Assembly (NCBI GenBank): GCA_020629635.1
Contig: JAHDCX010000006.1
Span: forward strand, 1-64,000
DNA length: 64,000 nt
Direction: 5' to 3'
Origin: Acidimicrobiales bacterium
Lineage (GTDB): Bacteria > Actinomycetota > Acidimicrobiia > Acidimicrobiales > SHLQ01
Shown: positions 8,055 through 16,155 of the stretch, one piece after another
Numbering within the stretch: position 1 is the stretch's first letter
Layout of the letters: the number at the start of each line of letters is the position of its first letter
Program-made: the position numbers and the translations under genes
Notes under the pieces: generated by a model
Seen by the model: only the letters and a program-made list of their open reading frames with translations
Databases searched by the model: none
What the model was told of the DNA's origin: nothing

Positions 8055-9110
8055 ATGACGAACGCAGAGACCGCAACGCTCACCGAGCTCGGCGGGTGGC
8101 CGAGCGTGCTCGGTGCGCTTCAGGCGGGCGAGGACCTCGACGCCCAACGCACCGAGGCGGTGCTCGCCGCCATCCTGGACGGGCAGGCGACCGACGCGCA
8201 GATCGCCGCATTCATCGTCGGGATTCGCCAGAAAGGCGAGACGGTGGATGAGCTCGTCGGCCTCGTGCGGGCGATGCACGGCGCGGCGACGCCGCTCACC
8301 ATGCCGTCCGACGCGATTGACATCGTGGGAATGGGTGGTGCGCCGTCACGACGACGAGCGGCCCTGAACGTGTCGACGATGGCCTGTTTCGTCGCCGGGG
8401 CTGCAGGCGCCACCGTGTGCAAGCACGGCAATCGGAAGGCGTCGTCGACCTCGGGCAGCTTCGATCTGCTCGAAGCGCTCGGCGTCGGGTTCGAACTTGA
8501 TGCCGCCGCTTTGGAGGCTGCGGTGGCTGAAGCAGGCGTCGGCTTTGCGTTCGCCCGCATCTTCCATCCTGCGATGCGCCACGTCGGCCCGGTGCGCATG
8601 GAGCTCGGAATCCCCACCGTGTTCAATGCGCTCGGTCCACTTGCGCATCCCGCACGACTGGCCCGACAGGTGGTCGGAGTCGCCGACGATCGACTGGCTG
8701 ACCGCATGATCGCCGTGCTGAAGGAGACCGGATCGGAGCACGCCTGGGTCGTCACCGGAGAAGGACCCCTCGATGAGTTGTCCATCGATGGACCGACCGT
8801 TGTTCGGTCGCTCCGATCGGGGGAGATCACGACCTTTGAGGTCGATCCGCAATCGCTCGGTATCGCCCCGCCAGCGCCCGGGGCACTCGACGGTGGCGAC
8901 GCCACCCAGAACAAGGCCATTCTCGATCGGCTCGTCGCCGGGGAGGAGACCGGACCAATCCACGACATCGTGTGCCTGAATGCCGCAGCGGGCCTCGTCG
9001 TGGCCGGAATCGCCGACGATCTGACCGACGGCTTCGCCCGTGCAGCCGATGCCGTCGCCAGTGGCGCAGCTGCGACGACGCTGCAGCGTGTGGTCGCCGC
9101 CACCAACTGA
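8055..9110 (+). CDS. trpD: Anthranilate phosphoribosyltransferase (divergent PRPP loop)
   Basis: The 351-residue protein matches TrpD, which transfers phosphoribose from PRPP to anthranilate in tryptophan synthesis. Conserved segments are NVSTM, KHGNRKASSTSGSFDLLEALGV, HPAMRHVGPVRMELGIPTVFNALGPLAHP and a late-domain GGDATQNKAILDRLVAG. The PRPP-binding GTGGD loop is altered: the sequence reads GMGGAPSRRRAALNVST, so the Thr and Asp are missing and Arg residues follow. It may therefore be a divergent TrpD or a related phosphoribosyltransferase with another substrate. ATG 8055 is preceded by GGAGGAAG. No other trp gene is in the window; the next gene starts 6 bases after the stop. Confidence 0.8.
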   Translation: MTNAETATLTELGGWPSVLGALQAGEDLDAQRTEAVLAAILDGQATDAQIAAFIVGIRQKGETVDELVGLVRAMHGAATPLTMPSDAIDIVGMGGAPSRRRAALNVSTMACFVAGAAGATVCKHGNRKASSTSGSFDLLEALGVGFELDAAALEAAVAEAGVGFAFARIFHPAMRHVGPVRMELGIPTVFNALGPLAHPARLARQVVGVADDRLADRMIAVLKETGSEHAWVVTGEGPLDELSIDGPTVVRSLRSGEITTFEVDPQSLGIAPPAPGALDGGDATQNKAILDRLVAGEETGPIHDIVCLNAAAGLVVAGIADDLTDGFARAADAVASGAAATTLQRVVAATN

Positions 9111-9116
9111 TCGACG

Positions 9117-10340
9117 ATGCCGAGCGAGCTGCTCCACCCGGTGCTCGAGTTCGCCGTTGGCGAGGCCAAGGCGGCCTCGAAGTCCGCCACGGCTGCCGCG
9201 GGTCTCGATCGAGTGCCCCCGACCCTCGAACCGTTCTTCCGATTCAGAAAGCTCCCCTCGAGGGCGATGTCGGTGGTTTACGACGTCATCGAAACCGACG
9301 AAGCATTCCGTACCTGGCTCGCGCCGCGGGTCATCGAAGCTCGGCATGGGCGCGTCGGTGTGCTGTTCGTTCAGCGCCCCGACCGATGGCGTGAGGACCT
9401 CGAACGGCTGATCGGGGCGTGGGACGAACCCGCCCTCGACATCGCCGCCGACGCCAAGCGTCTCCAACGTCGACTCGACGTCGCCGAACGCGCACGCGAG
9501 CGAGCGGAGACCGAGAACGCCCAGCTCCGCCTTGAACTGGACAAGCTCACCGGCGAGCTGTCCTCGGCCGCCGCACGGCTGGATGCGATCGATTCGACGA
9601 GGGACGACACAAGCGAACGTCTCGAGGCCCTGGAGTCGGAACGACGGCGGGCCGTTCAGGAGCTCAAGGCGACCGAGCAGATCCTTGCTCGTCACCTCGA
9701 CGAGAAGCGGGGGCTGCAGGCCCAACTGGACGCGATGACGGCAGCCCAGCTCGGTTCGACGACGATCGGTCCGGACCTCGATGACGCAACGGTCCGATCG
9801 CTTGCGTCGTCGATCGGTGCTGCGCTGAACGCTGCTGCCGCTGAGGTGGAGGAACTCCGCCATCGCGCGACCCCGACGCGTCAGAAGGCGCCGCAGCGAC
9901 GTCCGCTTCCGCTCCCGCCGGGCCTACTCGACGACTCCGATGAGGTCGCCGACTACCTGCTCGGCGTGCCCGGGATGCGTCTGCTCGTCGATGGCTACAA
10001 CGTGACGAAGACCGTGCATGACCATCTCCAGCTGAGCGATCAACGTCAGTGGCTGAACGATGGGCTCCGGGCTCTCTGCGCTCGAAGGCAGTCGACGTCG
10101 GCGACCATCGTCTGGGACGGCGTAGACGTCGGCGCAGTGCCCGGCGGCGGGGGACCCGTGGATGAACGGTTCACCGCCGAAGGCCGCGAAGCCGACGATG
10201 AACTCATCGATCTCGTCGGCCGGATCGAGCGCACGACGCCCGTCTGCGTCGTGAGCAGCGACAAGCGGGTCCGCGATGGCGCCATGGCTGGCGGCGCAAA
10301 CGTGCTGCACAGCCGCCAGTTGATCTCGGCGATGGGCTGA
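9117..10340 (+). CDS. NYN-domain (YacP-like) putative RNase with coiled coil
   Basis: The 407-residue protein has an N-terminal domain (1-110), a long coiled coil (115-255, Glu/Arg/Leu heptads) and a C-terminal NYN/PIN-like domain. That domain starts at MRLLVDGYNVTKTVHD and contains TIVWDG, ADDELIDLVGR and VVSSDKRVRDGA. These supply the acidic residues of PIN-fold nucleases (Asp in DGYN, Asp in ADDE, Asp in SSDK). YacP-type proteins in other bacteria act on rRNA or mRNA. It is probably a cytoplasmic endoribonuclease or RNA-binding protein, cotranscribed with trpD (6-base gap). Confidence 0.82.
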   Translation: MPSELLHPVLEFAVGEAKAASKSATAAAGLDRVPPTLEPFFRFRKLPSRAMSVVYDVIETDEAFRTWLAPRVIEARHGRVGVLFVQRPDRWREDLERLIGAWDEPALDIAADAKRLQRRLDVAERARERAETENAQLRLELDKLTGELSSAAARLDAIDSTRDDTSERLEALESERRRAVQELKATEQILARHLDEKRGLQAQLDAMTAAQLGSTTIGPDLDDATVRSLASSIGAALNAAAAEVEELRHRATPTRQKAPQRRPLPLPPGLLDDSDEVADYLLGVPGMRLLVDGYNVTKTVHDHLQLSDQRQWLNDGLRALCARRQSTSATIVWDGVDVGAVPGGGGPVDERFTAEGREADDELIDLVGRIERTTPVCVVSSDKRVRDGAMAGGANVLHSRQLISAMG

Positions 10341-10348
10341 AAACCGAG

Positions 10349-10555
10349 TCAGCGCGCACGATGCTTCAGTTCCGGAACGAGGCCGGCACTGGCGAGCATC
10401 CGCATCGCTCGCAGGTCGGAGAGCTCGATCACGACAGCGTCGTCAGGCTCGCGGTTGCAGATGTAGGTGACCACGCAGTCATCGCAGGCCTCAGAATGCT
10501 GCATGACACACGAGTCACAGTCGATGGTCGTCGAATCGGGGGACATGTCGAGCAC
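10349..10555 (-). CDS. Small cysteine-rich protein, putative zinc binding
   Basis: The 68-residue protein begins MLDMSPDSTTIDCDSCVMQH and contains CDSC, CDDC and one more Cys (YIC) within residues 12-35, spaced like a small zinc or Fe-S knuckle. The rest is a helical segment (VIELSDLRAMRMLASAGL). Similar short proteins occur in actinobacteria without known function. It is transcribed divergently from queG with 14 bases between starts, so the promoters overlap. The start could also be ATG at 10546. Confidence 0.65.
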   Translation of the reverse strand: MLDMSPDSTTIDCDSCVMQHSEACDDCVVTYICNREPDDAVVIELSDLRAMRMLASAGLVPELKHRAR

Positions 10556-10569
10556 ACTAGAGACGCCCT

Positions 10570-11673
10570 ATGACAGCACGATCGCTCGAGGAGGACCTGC
10601 GGCAGCTCGGTGCCGAACACGGACTCGACGCGGTCGGGTTCTGCACCGCAGAACGCTTCGATGACGTTCGGGCGGTCCTCGAGCAGCGGAAAGCCGACGG
10701 GCTCTCGGCAGACATGAACTTCACCTACCGAAACCCGTCTCGCAGCACCGATCCGACACGCACCCTCCCCGCAGCACGATCCATCGTCGTCGCCGCACAC
10801 TCGTTTCGGCGACGAGCCAGCCACCCCGAGGGCACCGTTGCACGGGTCGGCGAATATGTGTGGGAGCCCCACTACGCCCACCTTCGTGCGGGACTCGACG
10901 TCGTGGCCGACCGCCTCCGCGATCGGGGCCATCGTGCCGTCGTGCTCGTCGATGACAACGCCCTCGTCGACCGGGCGGCGGCGCATCGAGCTGGGCTCGG
11001 ATGGTGGGGCAAGAACTCCAACATCCTCCTGGTGGGGAAGGGGAGTCGGTTCGTACTCGGGTCCATCCTGACCGACGCCGAACTCACCCCGGACCTGACG
11101 GTCGACGATCAGTGCGGTCCGTGCACAAAGTGCATTGACGCCTGTCCGACCGATGCGATCGTCGATGGTCGAGCTGTCGACGCACGCAAGTGCCTGGCGT
11201 GGCTCGTGCAGTCTCCCGGAGCGTTCCCACGCGAGTACCGCGCTGCGCTCGGCGATCGGCTCTACGGTTGCGACGACTGCCAGGACGTGTGCCCGCCCAA
11301 CCGCGTCCTCGACCGCAACGATCCTGCGACCTCGACAACCGGTGACGCCTTTGTCGACATCCTCGACCTGCTCGAGTCTTCCGACGACGAGCTGCTCGAA
11401 CGGCATGGTGCCTGGTACATCCCCCGGCGAGATCCGGCGTACCTGCGACGCAACGCGCTGATAGTGCTCGGCAACACCGGAGACGGCCGAGCTCCCCGAG
11501 CGGCCGACGTCCTGGTCAGCGCACTCGCCGACGACCGGGCCGTGGTTGCCGCACATGCGCTGTGGGCGTCACGGCGTCTCGGGCGTGAGGACCTGGCGGC
11601 GGCCGCCATCGACGCCTGGGGAGACGAGCCCGACCCAATGCTGGCCGACGAGATTGCTGCGGTCGGCGTATGA
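10570..11673 (+). CDS. queG: Epoxyqueuosine reductase
   Basis: The 367-residue protein matches QueG, the cobalamin-dependent Fe-S enzyme that reduces epoxyqueuosine to queuosine in tRNA wobble positions. Seen are the DUF1730 segment (ARVGEYVWEPHYAHLR, residues 91-106), AGLGWWGKNSNIL, and two 4Fe-4S motifs, CGPCTKCIDACP and YGCDDCQDVCP. A C-terminal helical repeat segment (HEAT-like: RRNALIVLGNTGD, ALADDRAVVAAHALW) ends the protein. Length is close to the family norm. No other queuosine gene is visible. The stop overlaps the ATG of the next gene (ATGA), so translation is probably coupled. Confidence 0.93.
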   Translation: MTARSLEEDLRQLGAEHGLDAVGFCTAERFDDVRAVLEQRKADGLSADMNFTYRNPSRSTDPTRTLPAARSIVVAAHSFRRRASHPEGTVARVGEYVWEPHYAHLRAGLDVVADRLRDRGHRAVVLVDDNALVDRAAAHRAGLGWWGKNSNILLVGKGSRFVLGSILTDAELTPDLTVDDQCGPCTKCIDACPTDAIVDGRAVDARKCLAWLVQSPGAFPREYRAALGDRLYGCDDCQDVCPPNRVLDRNDPATSTTGDAFVDILDLLESSDDELLERHGAWYIPRRDPAYLRRNALIVLGNTGDGRAPRAADVLVSALADDRAVVAAHALWASRRLGREDLAAAAIDAWGDEPDPMLADEIAAVGV

Positions 11674-12815
11674 GCCGCCACCTTCTCGTCACCAACGACT
11701 ACCCGCCGAAAGTCGGCGGGATCCAGCAGTACCTGTGGGAGCTCTGGCGCCGACTCGACCCCGACAACTTTCGGGTGGTGACCACCCCGCATCCTGACGC
11801 AGCGGACTTCGATGCCGCGCAGGCCCACGACATCATCCGAAGTCGAGAACCCGTACTCCTGCCGTACCCCTGGCTCACCGCCAGATTGGATCGATTGGCA
11901 ACGGACTTTGGTGCGGACCTGCACGTGATCGACCCGGCGGTCCCACTCGGAGCAATCGGACCGAGCTTGCAGCGGCCGTACGCGGTCGTTTTGCATGGCG
12001 CCGAGGTGACCATTCCGGGGCGCCTTCCGGGGTCACGCCAGATCCTTGCGCGCGTGCTCGATCGCGCCACGGGCGTGATCAGTGCCGGGGAATACGCGTT
12101 GGCGGAGGCAGAACGTTGTGTTGGCCGCGAGCTGCGGTCCGTCGTCGTGCCGCCCGGCGTCGACGTCGACCGTTACCGTCCGATCACGGATCACGCGCGC
12201 GGCGAGGTCCGTGAGAAATACGGCATCCCCGCAGACGCGCCGTTCGTGCTGTCGCTCTCGAGGCTCGTGCCACGAAAGGGCATGGACGATCTCGTGGCCG
12301 CGGCGGCGCGCCTCGAACGACGGCATCCCGGACTTGTCGTGGGTATTGCGGGCTCTGGACGCGACCACGCCCGGCTCGAACGTCTCGTCGCTCGGACCGG
12401 AGCCCCCGTCCGGCTTCTCGGTCGCGTCCCCGAAGCCGACAAGCCTGCGCTGTACGGCGCGGCTGACGTCTTTGCCATGTTGTGCCGAACACGATGGAGC
12501 GAACTCGAACAAGAGGGTTTCGGCATCGTGTTTCTCGAAGCTGCGGCCGCCGGCGTTCCACAGGTCGCGGGAGCGTCAGGAGGTGCGGCCGAGGCGGTGG
12601 CGGACGGCCAGACCGGCTTCGTCGTGCGCCGGACGGACGGACTCGATGCGACGGTCGATCGGCTCGACGGGCTCCTCCGCGATGCCGAACTTCGAAGGTC
12701 CATGGGGGTGGCAGCGCGGGCACGTGCGGTCTCGGAGTTCTCCTACGACGACCTGGCCGGCCGGCTCGCCGCAGCGATCGAGGCGTGGTCGAATGATCCC
12801 GGAGGTAGGCCATGA
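11670..12815 (+). CDS. pimB: GT4 glycosyltransferase, PimB'-type mannosyltransferase
   Basis: The 381-residue enzyme is a GT-B fold, GT4-family transferase. The N-terminus LLVTNDYPPKVGGIQQYLW is characteristic of PimB', which adds the second mannose to phosphatidylinositol monomannoside from GDP-mannose on the cytoplasmic face of the membrane. Other markers are VVLHGAEVTIPG, VVPPGVDVDRYRP, LSRLVPRKGMDDLV and the donor-binding EGFGIVFLEAAAAG (E-x7-E). It overlaps queG by 4 bases and the next gene by 4 bases. The exact acceptor is inferred from the family; a related lipid or glycan acceptor is possible. Confidence 0.82.
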   Translation: MSRHLLVTNDYPPKVGGIQQYLWELWRRLDPDNFRVVTTPHPDAADFDAAQAHDIIRSREPVLLPYPWLTARLDRLATDFGADLHVIDPAVPLGAIGPSLQRPYAVVLHGAEVTIPGRLPGSRQILARVLDRATGVISAGEYALAEAERCVGRELRSVVVPPGVDVDRYRPITDHARGEVREKYGIPADAPFVLSLSRLVPRKGMDDLVAAAARLERRHPGLVVGIAGSGRDHARLERLVARTGAPVRLLGRVPEADKPALYGAADVFAMLCRTRWSELEQEGFGIVFLEAAAAGVPQVAGASGGAAEAVADGQTGFVVRRTDGLDATVDRLDGLLRDAELRRSMGVAARARAVSEFSYDDLAGRLAAAIEAWSNDPGGRP

Positions 12816-13252
12816 CGTCGACTCACGATGCGACGACCGCGGCCCGACCGCTCATCAACGCCGCAAGGATTGCCACGGTGATCTGGATCGTGCTGTCGGT
12901 GGCGACCGATCGGCTCGCTGACGCACTCGATCGCCCCTATGCCGTCGTGTGCACGGTCCTGTTTGCCGTCGGCATCAGCCTGTTTCTGCTGGGGTTCTGG
13001 AACGGCGTCCAGCGGAGCCGCGTCGACGAGGTGACCCTGCCCGGCCTCCTGGCCGTGTCGACAACGAACGTGCCTCGATCGGTTCGGAACGACGTCTGGC
13101 TGATCGTGGCGATTCAGGTCATCGTGGCCGTGGCGACGGGATCGTTGCGCCCCTTCACCGAGCAGGCGTTCGCGTTGCTCGTCCCGATGCTCGGGATCGG
13201 GGTCGCCGCGCTGGTCGGGTCCCGAGTGGGGCAATTCCACCCGCGGGGCTGA
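12812..13252 (+). CDS. Uncharacterised membrane protein with four helices
   Basis: I do not recognise the family. The 146-residue protein has hydrophobic segments at about 20-35, 45-65, 95-112 and 118-137, with a polar N-terminus and a 30-residue loop (QRSRVDEVTLPGLL) between the second and third. It overlaps the upstream mannosyltransferase by 4 bases and precedes an SRPBCC protein. The neighbourhood (mannosyltransferase, SRPBCC protein, ROK kinase) is conserved around PimB'-type genes in several actinobacteria, which hints at an envelope role. Confidence 0.65.
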   Translation: MTSTHDATTAARPLINAARIATVIWIVLSVATDRLADALDRPYAVVCTVLFAVGISLFLLGFWNGVQRSRVDEVTLPGLLAVSTTNVPRSVRNDVWLIVAIQVIVAVATGSLRPFTEQAFALLVPMLGIGVAALVGSRVGQFHPRG

Positions 13253-13340
13253 CGGCGCACGCGCGACTGACGCCGGCTGACTCGCTGACGGGCACCCGTG
13301 GAGTACGATCGTCGTTGCCCTGCAGGACCGGAGAGATGTC

Positions 13341-13781
13341 ATGACGGACCACGCCGCCGAACGAATCGAGATCGACGCGTCGCCGGAGGCGTGTTTCGCG
13401 GTTGCGCTCGACTTTGAGCAGTACCCCGATTGGGCGACCGACGTGAAAGAGGCGACGATTCTCGCTGCCGACGACGACGGAAGAGGCGGCGACGTCGCCT
13501 ATCGAGTCGCCGCGATGGGGCGATCGACGTCGTACACGCTGCGGTACTCCTACGGGTCCAATCCGCTCCGCCTGTCCTGGCGGCTCATCGAAGGTGATGT
13601 GATGGAGCGCATCGACGGCGAGTACGAATTCGTCGCGCTCGACGACGGCAGGTGCGAGGTGCGCTACTACGTGTCAGTCGACATGTTGGTTCCGCTTCCG
13701 GGCTTCGTGAAGCGTCGTGCGGAGGCGAAGATCCTCCACACCGCGCTGACGGACCTGAAGCAGCGGGTGGAGTCGGCCTGA
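13341..13781 (+). CDS. SRPBCC (polyketide cyclase/START-like) family protein
   Basis: The 146-residue protein matches the SRPBCC helix-grip fold. The N-terminus ERIEIDASPEACFAVALDFEQYPDW is the family signature, followed by beta strands (VAYRVAAMGRSTSYTLRY, LSWRLIEGDVMERIDGEYEF) and a C-terminal helix after PGFVKRRAEAKI. The fold forms a deep hydrophobic cavity for lipids or other small ligands; no ligand can be assigned. A TACGAT hexamer at 13304-13309 is a possible -10 element and GGAGAGATGTC precedes the ATG. A homologous gene sits near pimB and glucokinase in other actinobacteria. Confidence 0.85.
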   Translation: MTDHAAERIEIDASPEACFAVALDFEQYPDWATDVKEATILAADDDGRGGDVAYRVAAMGRSTSYTLRYSYGSNPLRLSWRLIEGDVMERIDGEYEFVALDDGRCEVRYYVSVDMLVPLPGFVKRRAEAKILHTALTDLKQRVESA

Positions 13782-13793
13782 GGGCAGCCGATC

Positions 13794-15146
13794 GTGGCCA
13801 CGGTTGCTCCGGATCGCGTCGATGAAGCTCGACACCGGCGTCGGTTGGCTGCGTCGGTCCCGGTGGACGCGATGGCGCGACTGATCGAAGTTCACTCACC
13901 CGGAGGGGATGGGGTGTCGCTGCGATTCGGCGACCAGATGACGATCCTCGACGGTCTCCGGTCCACGGCGACCGGGTCGCTCGCGGCGACGTTCCGTGCG
14001 CTCCGGACAGGGGACACCTCCGGAGCGCTCGACGGTGTCGCCTCGATCAATGGAGAGATTCGCCCCATCGACACGATTCACGCCCAGCCGGTCGCTTCCG
14101 CCTCGAATGAGATTGTGCACGTCCCGAGCGTCGAGGCGAGCACGGAGACGGACGAATCATCCGAGCTGCGCGAGTTGGGTTCGCTCGTCTCGGCACTGGA
14201 GCGCGCAACGGCGTTGGGAGCCGCAGAGCTTCGGGGCGCTCGTCAAGTCCTCGACGACCTCGAGGACGCCGAGCCCGATCAACCGCCGCTGCCGAAGACG
14301 CAGGCGGACCTCGACGAACTCGCCGATACCATCGCTGCGCTCGACGCCGCACTGCCTCGAGCAGACATCGTCAGCCGCATCGATGTCGCGCTCACGACGG
14401 TCGACCAACTCGCACACGATGCCGAGGCCGCCGACCGGATCGTTGCGCAGGCCCAGATGAGCATCGATCGGCTCCAGCCGACCGACGCCCCTTCCGTCAG
14501 GGCGGGACTCGAGGAACAGCTCAACCTGGCGTCCGCGGACGCTCGCCGGGCGCGTGAAGGCGCCACCGAGCAACACACGCTGCTCTCGGGCGCGATCGAG
14601 CAGCTCGGATTGGCCGGGGACGACCCGGTCGCCACGGGTCGGCGGGTTCTGGCTGAACGACTCGAACTCCTTCGGGTGCGGGCGCGTCTCGAGGAGGCGT
14701 TCCACACCGACCTCGACCCACACGACGCCGCGTCCGACGTCGTCCCCGACGCCGACGCGACCAGCCTCGGTCGTGGCAGCCTCGAACGGTTGATCGACGA
14801 CATGCAGCGCCGGCTGGAGGGTCACCAACACCTCCTTGCGTCCGCTCGCGAACAGTGGATACTCGGCTACATGCACGGGGACAGTGCCCTGCACGACGCT
14901 GCGCTGCACCGCACGCTGGCGGTCGAGTCCGCTGCGCCCGCGGTGCTCCTCGATCGCCCATTGCAGGACCTGCCGGAGAGCCGGTGGTCGAGCGCAGCCG
15001 ATGTCGCTGTACGCGCCGCGAGACTCGGCCAGATCGTCGTCCTCCCGAGCCGGGCAGGCCACCACGTCTGGGCGGAGCGGTCAGGGGCCGACGTCATCCA
15101 TCTGAGGGCCGAAGGCTGGTTCGCCGAGGAGGACGCGCCGTGTTGA
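13794..15146 (+). CDS. Coiled-coil protein resembling an ABC/SMC ATPase without Walker A
   Basis: The 450-residue protein has an SMC-like outline. The N-terminus (residues 28-75: RLIEVHSPGGDGVSLRFGDQ, then MTILDGLRS) looks like the first strands of an SMC/RecF head, but where GxxGxGKST should be it reads RSTATGSLAAT, so no P-loop is present. Residues 125-350 are predicted coiled coil. The C-terminus (APAVLLDRPLQDLPESRW and QIVVLPSRAGHHVW) resembles Walker B, D-loop and H-loop of such ATPases, with Asp but without the usual second acidic residue. I infer a degenerate, probably non-hydrolysing head protein. It starts at GTG 13794 and overlaps the ROK kinase gene. Confidence 0.6.
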   Translation: MATVAPDRVDEARHRRRLAASVPVDAMARLIEVHSPGGDGVSLRFGDQMTILDGLRSTATGSLAATFRALRTGDTSGALDGVASINGEIRPIDTIHAQPVASASNEIVHVPSVEASTETDESSELRELGSLVSALERATALGAAELRGARQVLDDLEDAEPDQPPLPKTQADLDELADTIAALDAALPRADIVSRIDVALTTVDQLAHDAEAADRIVAQAQMSIDRLQPTDAPSVRAGLEEQLNLASADARRAREGATEQHTLLSGAIEQLGLAGDDPVATGRRVLAERLELLRVRARLEEAFHTDLDPHDAASDVVPDADATSLGRGSLERLIDDMQRRLEGHQHLLASAREQWILGYMHGDSALHDAALHRTLAVESAAPAVLLDRPLQDLPESRWSSAADVAVRAARLGQIVVLPSRAGHHVWAERSGADVIHLRAEGWFAEEDAPC

Positions 15147-16090
15147 CCATCGGTTTCGATGTCGGCGGTACCAACGTTCGGGGTGTGGCGCTTCGGCCAG
15201 GCTCGACCGAGCCGCTGGCGATCCGTCGTTCGAGAACGCGCCCTGACGGCGACGTGCTCGTGGAGACGATCGTCGACGTCACCCGACAACTCGTCGACGA
15301 CATCGGCGAACCCGTCGATGCGGTTGGCCTGGGCATGGCCGCCCTCATGGACCAGTCCGGGGTCCTTCGGTACGCCCCAAACATTCCCGGAGTGGTCGAC
15401 TACCCGCTGGTCGCCAACGTCACCGAACAGCTGGGCGTGCCGGTCGTGGCGGAGAACGACGCGACGGCGGCAACCTGGGCGGAGGCCCAATTCGGAGCCG
15501 GCCGCGGATACGGCGACATGGCCTTTGTCGCTCTCGGCACCGGAATCGGCACCGGCTTCGTGCTCGGTGGCCGCCTGCACCGTGGCGCCAACGGCTACGC
15601 CGGTGAGGCCGGCCACATCACCGTCCAACGGGACGGCCCTCAACACATCACCGGGGCCAACGGCCCGTGGGAGTACTACGCGTCGGGCAACGGACTCGGC
15701 CGCCTCGCTCGCAAGTGGGCCGCCGAAGGTCGGGTCGATGCCCTCATCGAGCGTGCCGGATCGGTCGCGGACATTCGAGGCGAACACGTCAACGAGCTCC
15801 TCGACGCAGGCGAGCCCGCCATCATTCCGCTCATCGCCCGCTTCGCTCGGGATGTTTCGGTCGGAATGGCCGATCTCGTGTACGTACTCGATCCCGAAGT
15901 GTTCGTGCTCGGCGGTGGTCTCGTCGGTCTCGGCGAGCCGCTCCGTGCCAACATCGAGCGCCATCTCGCACAACGGCTGCTCGGGGCGGAGCATCGTCCC
16001 AGAGTGCCGGTGGTCATGGCCGAGCTCGGCTCGTTCGCCGGCGCCATCGGATCGGCCGCGCTCGCTGTCGATCTCCTCGAAGGCCGCTAA
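15140..16090 (+). CDS. ROK family sugar kinase (glucokinase-like), no zinc cysteines
   Basis: The 316-residue protein is an ASKHA-fold ROK kinase. FDVGGTNVRGV (phosphate 1), ENDATAATWAE (catalytic Asp), LGTGIGTGFVLGG (phosphate 2) and FVLGGGLVG (adenosine) are all present. The likely reaction is ATP-dependent phosphorylation of glucose or a related sugar. The ROK zinc motif CxCGxxGC is missing: where it should stand the protein reads GPQHITGANGPWEYYASG, although the preceding zinc-ligand His (GEAGH) is kept. GTG 15140 is preceded by GAGGAGG at the right distance and overlaps the previous gene. The sugar specificity is not certain. Confidence 0.83.
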   Translation: MLTIGFDVGGTNVRGVALRPGSTEPLAIRRSRTRPDGDVLVETIVDVTRQLVDDIGEPVDAVGLGMAALMDQSGVLRYAPNIPGVVDYPLVANVTEQLGVPVVAENDATAATWAEAQFGAGRGYGDMAFVALGTGIGTGFVLGGRLHRGANGYAGEAGHITVQRDGPQHITGANGPWEYYASGNGLGRLARKWAAEGRVDALIERAGSVADIRGEHVNELLDAGEPAIIPLIARFARDVSVGMADLVYVLDPEVFVLGGGLVGLGEPLRANIERHLAQRLLGAEHRPRVPVVMAELGSFAGAIGSAALAVDLLEGR

Positions 16091-16155
16091 CGTCAGGCGG
16101 GTCCAACCCGGGCCCGCAGCGTCGCATCGGCCCGTCGTCGTAACGAGGAGCCGAG

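Noticed and set aside
8120-9190. 356-codon Ser/Ala-rich minus-strand frame opposite trpD
   Set aside because: Shadow of trpD with low-complexity composition and no family.
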